Shown piece after piece: positions 60,735 to 62,908 of a stretch of DNA of 62,908 nucleotides. This DNA comes from Candidatus Obscuribacterales bacterium (GTDB taxonomy: Bacteria > Cyanobacteriota > Vampirovibrionia > Obscuribacterales > Obscuribacteraceae), in NCBI GenBank assembly GCA_019746975.1, contig JAIERK010000012.1:1-62908 (forward strand), in the 5' to 3' direction. The translations under genes were made by a program, and so were the position numbers. Each line of letters starts with the position of its first letter. The stretch's first letter is position 1. Below the pieces are notes generated by a model that saw only the letters and a program-made list of their open reading frames with translations, did not search any database and was not told where the DNA came from.

Positions 60735-62079
60735 GGCCAAAAACTCTCCGAGCCTCCGTGAGTGCGGATATAAAGACGTCAACGTCATCCTTGGTGTTGT
60801 AAACATAGAAGCTCGCGCGGGCGGTGCCGCTTACTTTGAGGTCGTTCATCAACGGCTGGCAGCAGTGATGACCGGCTCGAATTGCCACGCCTGATTCGTT
60901 GAGAAGTTGACCCAAATCATGCGGGTGAATGTCGGACAGATTGAATGACACCACTCCGCCTTTCAAATTCGCATCGCGCGGCCCGTAAATGGTCAGTCCG
61001 CCGAAATCTTCGAGTCGCGCCAGAGCGTACTCGGTAATCCCGATTTCGTGATTGCGAACCGCTTCCATTCCTAGGTCATTTAGATAATCCAGCGCTGCAC
61101 CGGAAGCAATGACGTCGGCGATGTTAGGTGTGCCTGCTTCGAACTTCCAGGGTATCTCGTTGAACTTGGTTCGATCGCGATGGACAGAGCTAATCATGTC
61201 TCCACCATAGAGAAATGGTGGCATCTTTTCAAGCAGCTCCGCGCGGCCGTAAAGTACGCCTACACCCGTAGGTCCAAGCATCTTATGGAATGAGAAGACC
61301 AGGAAATCGACGTCGAGCTTTTGCACGGAGGTGGCGAGGTGAGGCACGCCTTGAGCGCCGTCCAGCAAAACCAGACTGCCGTTCTTGCGAGCCAGTCGTA
61401 CGATCTCTTCAACCGGCGTAATCGAGCCCAGCACGTTGGACATCTGTGAGATGGCAACGATTTTGGTTTTTGAATTTATTACCTTGGCTGCATGTTCTAC
61501 ATCGATACGACCATCTTCGGTGAGTTCGATGAAGCGCAGCGTCGCGCCTTTCTCCAGAGCGAGTTGCTGCCAGGTCACGAAATTGGAGTGATGCTCCAGC
61601 GCGGAGATGACGATCTCATCACCCTCTCCGACGTTGTGCTTACCCCAGGAATTGACGACTAGATTGATTGCTTCAGTGGCATTGCGCGTGAAGATGATCT
61701 GCTTTTCTGAAGGAGCATCGATGAAGTCTCTGACTTTCTCTCTTGTTCCTTCGAAGGCAATCGTCGCTTCTTCACTTAGCGTGTGCAAACCGCGATGGAT
61801 GTTGGCGTTATAGTATTGATAATAATGAGACAGCGCATTGATGACGGACGCCGGCTTTTGCGATGTTGCTGCATTGTCCAGATAGACCAATCTCTTACCA
61901 TCAAGCTGTCGGCTGAGGATTGGGAAATCTTTGATAATCTTCGTGGTGTCGAGCATGACGCGTGACCCGTTGGTGCTCAGTTCTTCATTGAAAGTAGCTT
62001 GTGTCATAGGTGTACACCCATTGTCCATGGACTGACTGTTGTTTTTGACTGGAATTGGTGGTTGAGCGACCGGTGTCAT
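60718..62079 (-). CDS. sufS: Cysteine desulfurase SufS
   Basis: 453 aa from ATG 62079, chosen for AAGGA nine bases upstream and because the full frame to 62157 would overlap the Rieske gene. Group II desulfurase: YLDNAATSQKP, FTRNATEAINLV, SALEHHSNFVTWQ, the PLP Lys in VFSFHKMLGPTGVG and the catalytic Cys in RAGHHCCQPLM. About 40 N-terminal residues precede the family start (MLDTTKIIKDFPIL, ATG 61956), so either may be used. Confidence 0.95.
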   Translation of the reverse strand: MTPVAQPPIPVKNNSQSMDNGCTPMTQATFNEELSTNGSRVMLDTTKIIKDFPILSRQLDGKRLVYLDNAATSQKPASVINALSHYYQYYNANIHRGLHTLSEEATIAFEGTREKVRDFIDAPSEKQIIFTRNATEAINLVVNSWGKHNVGEGDEIVISALEHHSNFVTWQQLALEKGATLRFIELTEDGRIDVEHAAKVINSKTKIVAISQMSNVLGSITPVEEIVRLARKNGSLVLLDGAQGVPHLATSVQKLDVDFLVFSFHKMLGPTGVGVLYGRAELLEKMPPFLYGGDMISSVHRDRTKFNEIPWKFEAGTPNIADVIASGAALDYLNDLGMEAVRNHEIGITEYALARLEDFGGLTIYGPRDANLKGGVVSFNLSDIHPHDLGQLLNESGVAIRAGHHCCQPLMNDLKVSGTARASFYVYNTKDDVDVFISALTEARRVFGHVSCR

Positions 62080-62120
62080 ATTTTTTGATCCTTTTGCTGT
62101 CGTCCGCTTGTCATCTGGGG

Positions 62121-62456
62121 TTAAACAGGTTTTGCCGGTTGCGTCGGCGACAGCCAAACCTCGCTTCCTCTTAGTTCTACAGCATAGGTCTGGACTGGTA
62201 CCACAGCGGGAAGGCAGAGCGCTTTTCCGGTTGTGACATCGAAGCGTGCACCGTGTCGGGGACAGGTGATTTCGTTGTTTTCGAACTCCCCCTCACTCAA
62301 CAATGCGTAATCGTGAGAACAGATATCTGATACCGCATATAGTGAACCGCTCACATTGCATACCGTAATTCGCTCGTCGTCGAATTCGAAAACTTTCACT
62401 TGTCCGACCGGGATCTCGTCGATTGAGGCAACCTTGATGAAGTCAGAATCGGTCAT
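62121..62456 (-). CDS. Rieske-type [2Fe-2S] ferredoxin
   Basis: A 111-aa soluble protein. Cluster ligands: Cys-x-His in DICSHDYALL and Cys-x-x-His in CPRHGARFDV, as in nitrite-reductase-small-subunit/bacterial Rieske ferredoxins. It overlaps the sufD stop by four bases and lies before sufS. Rieske genes inside suf operons are known; it may supply electrons for cluster assembly. Confidence 0.93.
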   Translation of the reverse strand: MTDSDFIKVASIDEIPVGQVKVFEFDDERITVCNVSGSLYAVSDICSHDYALLSEGEFENNEITCPRHGARFDVTTGKALCLPAVVPVQTYAVELRGSEVWLSPTQPAKPV

Positions 62457-62908
62457 GAGCGTGTACCCTGCAGAGTCTTTTCTTCAGAGTGGATTTTTTC
62501 TCCGATGAGCTCTTCGAACCAGTCCGCTGCGCCTTCGATTTTTAGACCAGAGAAGATCTCGTTGAAGAAGCCGGAGACGATGAATTCCTCTGCTTCCTTC
62601 TCGCTGAGACCGCGGCTCATAAGGTAGAACAATTGATTTTTGTCGACCGGCCCTACTGTCGCACCGTGCGAACACTTCACGTCATCGGTGAGAATTTCCA
62701 GTCTTGGAATCGACTCCGCTTTGGCTGTTTCGCTAAGCAGGAGATTCTTATTCGATTGGAATGCGTCGGTGCGGGACGCTGTGAGCGACACTCGGATGTT
62801 GCCCTGATAGGAAGATACGGCTTTGCCGTTAAGTGCTACCCGGAAGTTGATATTAGATACGGTGTCAGGTGCATCATGGTTTTGCACGGTATTGTAGGCG
62901 AAGTGCTC
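62453..62908 (-). CDS. sufD: SufD (3' part, cut by window edge)
   Basis: The last 151 codons of a Fe-S assembly protein; the frame is open to the window edge (EHFAYNTVQNHDAPDTVSN...). LEILTDDVKCSHGATVGPVDKNQLFYLMSRGLSE and AEEFIVSGFF are the shared SufB/SufD C-terminal core; the order with sufS next favours SufD. It forms the SufBCD scaffold with SufB and SufC, presumably encoded just outside the window. Confidence 0.92.
   Translation of the reverse strand, partial: EHFAYNTVQNHDAPDTVSNINFRVALNGKAVSSYQGNIRVSLTASRTDAFQSNKNLLLSETAKAESIPRLEILTDDVKCSHGATVGPVDKNQLFYLMSRGLSEKEAEEFIVSGFFNEIFSGLKIEGAADWFEELIGEKIHSEEKTLQGTRS

Overview
The window looks like chromosomal DNA from a Gram-negative-type bacterium on the cyanobacterial side of the tree, most probably a non-photosynthetic relative (Melainabacteria/Vampirovibrionia, perhaps Obscuribacterales). 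The pointers are an SLH plus coiled-coil envelope protein like the N-terminus of cyanobacterial porins, a PatA-type DUF4388 protein, an Mrp ATPase with the cysteine-free 'ENMSYF' loop seen in cyanobacteria, and secreted or membrane TPR proteins. No photosynthesis gene is present. This placement is inference from gene content; no ribosomal RNA lies in the window.

Layout. 0-12.6 kb: a metallophosphoesterase, a long DUF4388/proline-rich/GGDEF-like protein, a secreted TPR protein and small membrane protein in an operon, an active-looking diguanylate cyclase, a zinc-ribbon protein, an M48 protease and a Tat-exported beta-propeller. 12.6-25 kb: yggT, thiL-folD, small membrane proteins, an SPFH gene paired with a NAD-kinase-like gene, a Ser/Thr kinase, cinA, a second GGDEF-like protein, and divergent queA/queG. 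25-34 kb: a prohibitin-like lipoprotein, an LRR protein, a frame-disrupted SDR, secDF, a third degenerate GGDEF protein and an amidohydrolase. 34-38 kb: yceD-rpmF-plsX-fabH-fabD, a classic ribosome/fatty-acid cluster. 38-43 kb: accessory-looking DNA with three separate tandem or direct repeat arrays around a saccharopine-dehydrogenase-like gene, a Gln-rich secreted protein and a sialate O-acetylesterase. 43-49 kb: the SLH protein, an inositol-phosphatase-family enzyme and three consecutive histidine kinase genes. 49-53 kb: SGNH proteins with an MBOAT O-acyltransferase. 53-63 kb: rplY, tRNA-Gln, recN, mrp, a TPR protein, a nucleoside hydrolase and a suf iron-sulfur operon (sufD-Rieske-sufS-sufU-DUF59) that runs off the right edge.

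The most unusual finding is the kinase pair at 46193-49131. They are overlapping paralogues with complementary lesions: the first keeps a full ATP-binding domain but has Arg in place of the phospho-acceptor His, and the second keeps that His but has lost the ATP-binding boxes. Together they would make one working kinase. No response regulator is encoded nearby.

Other notable points: three of four GGDEF-fold proteins are degenerate; an SDR gene has two compensating frameshifts, one inside a perfect 12-bp inverted repeat; a dispersed CCGGCG-rich palindromic repeat occurs in three intergenic regions; and several short genes and RNA-like elements sit in the larger gaps. No CRISPR array, intact insertion sequence, rRNA or prophage was seen.
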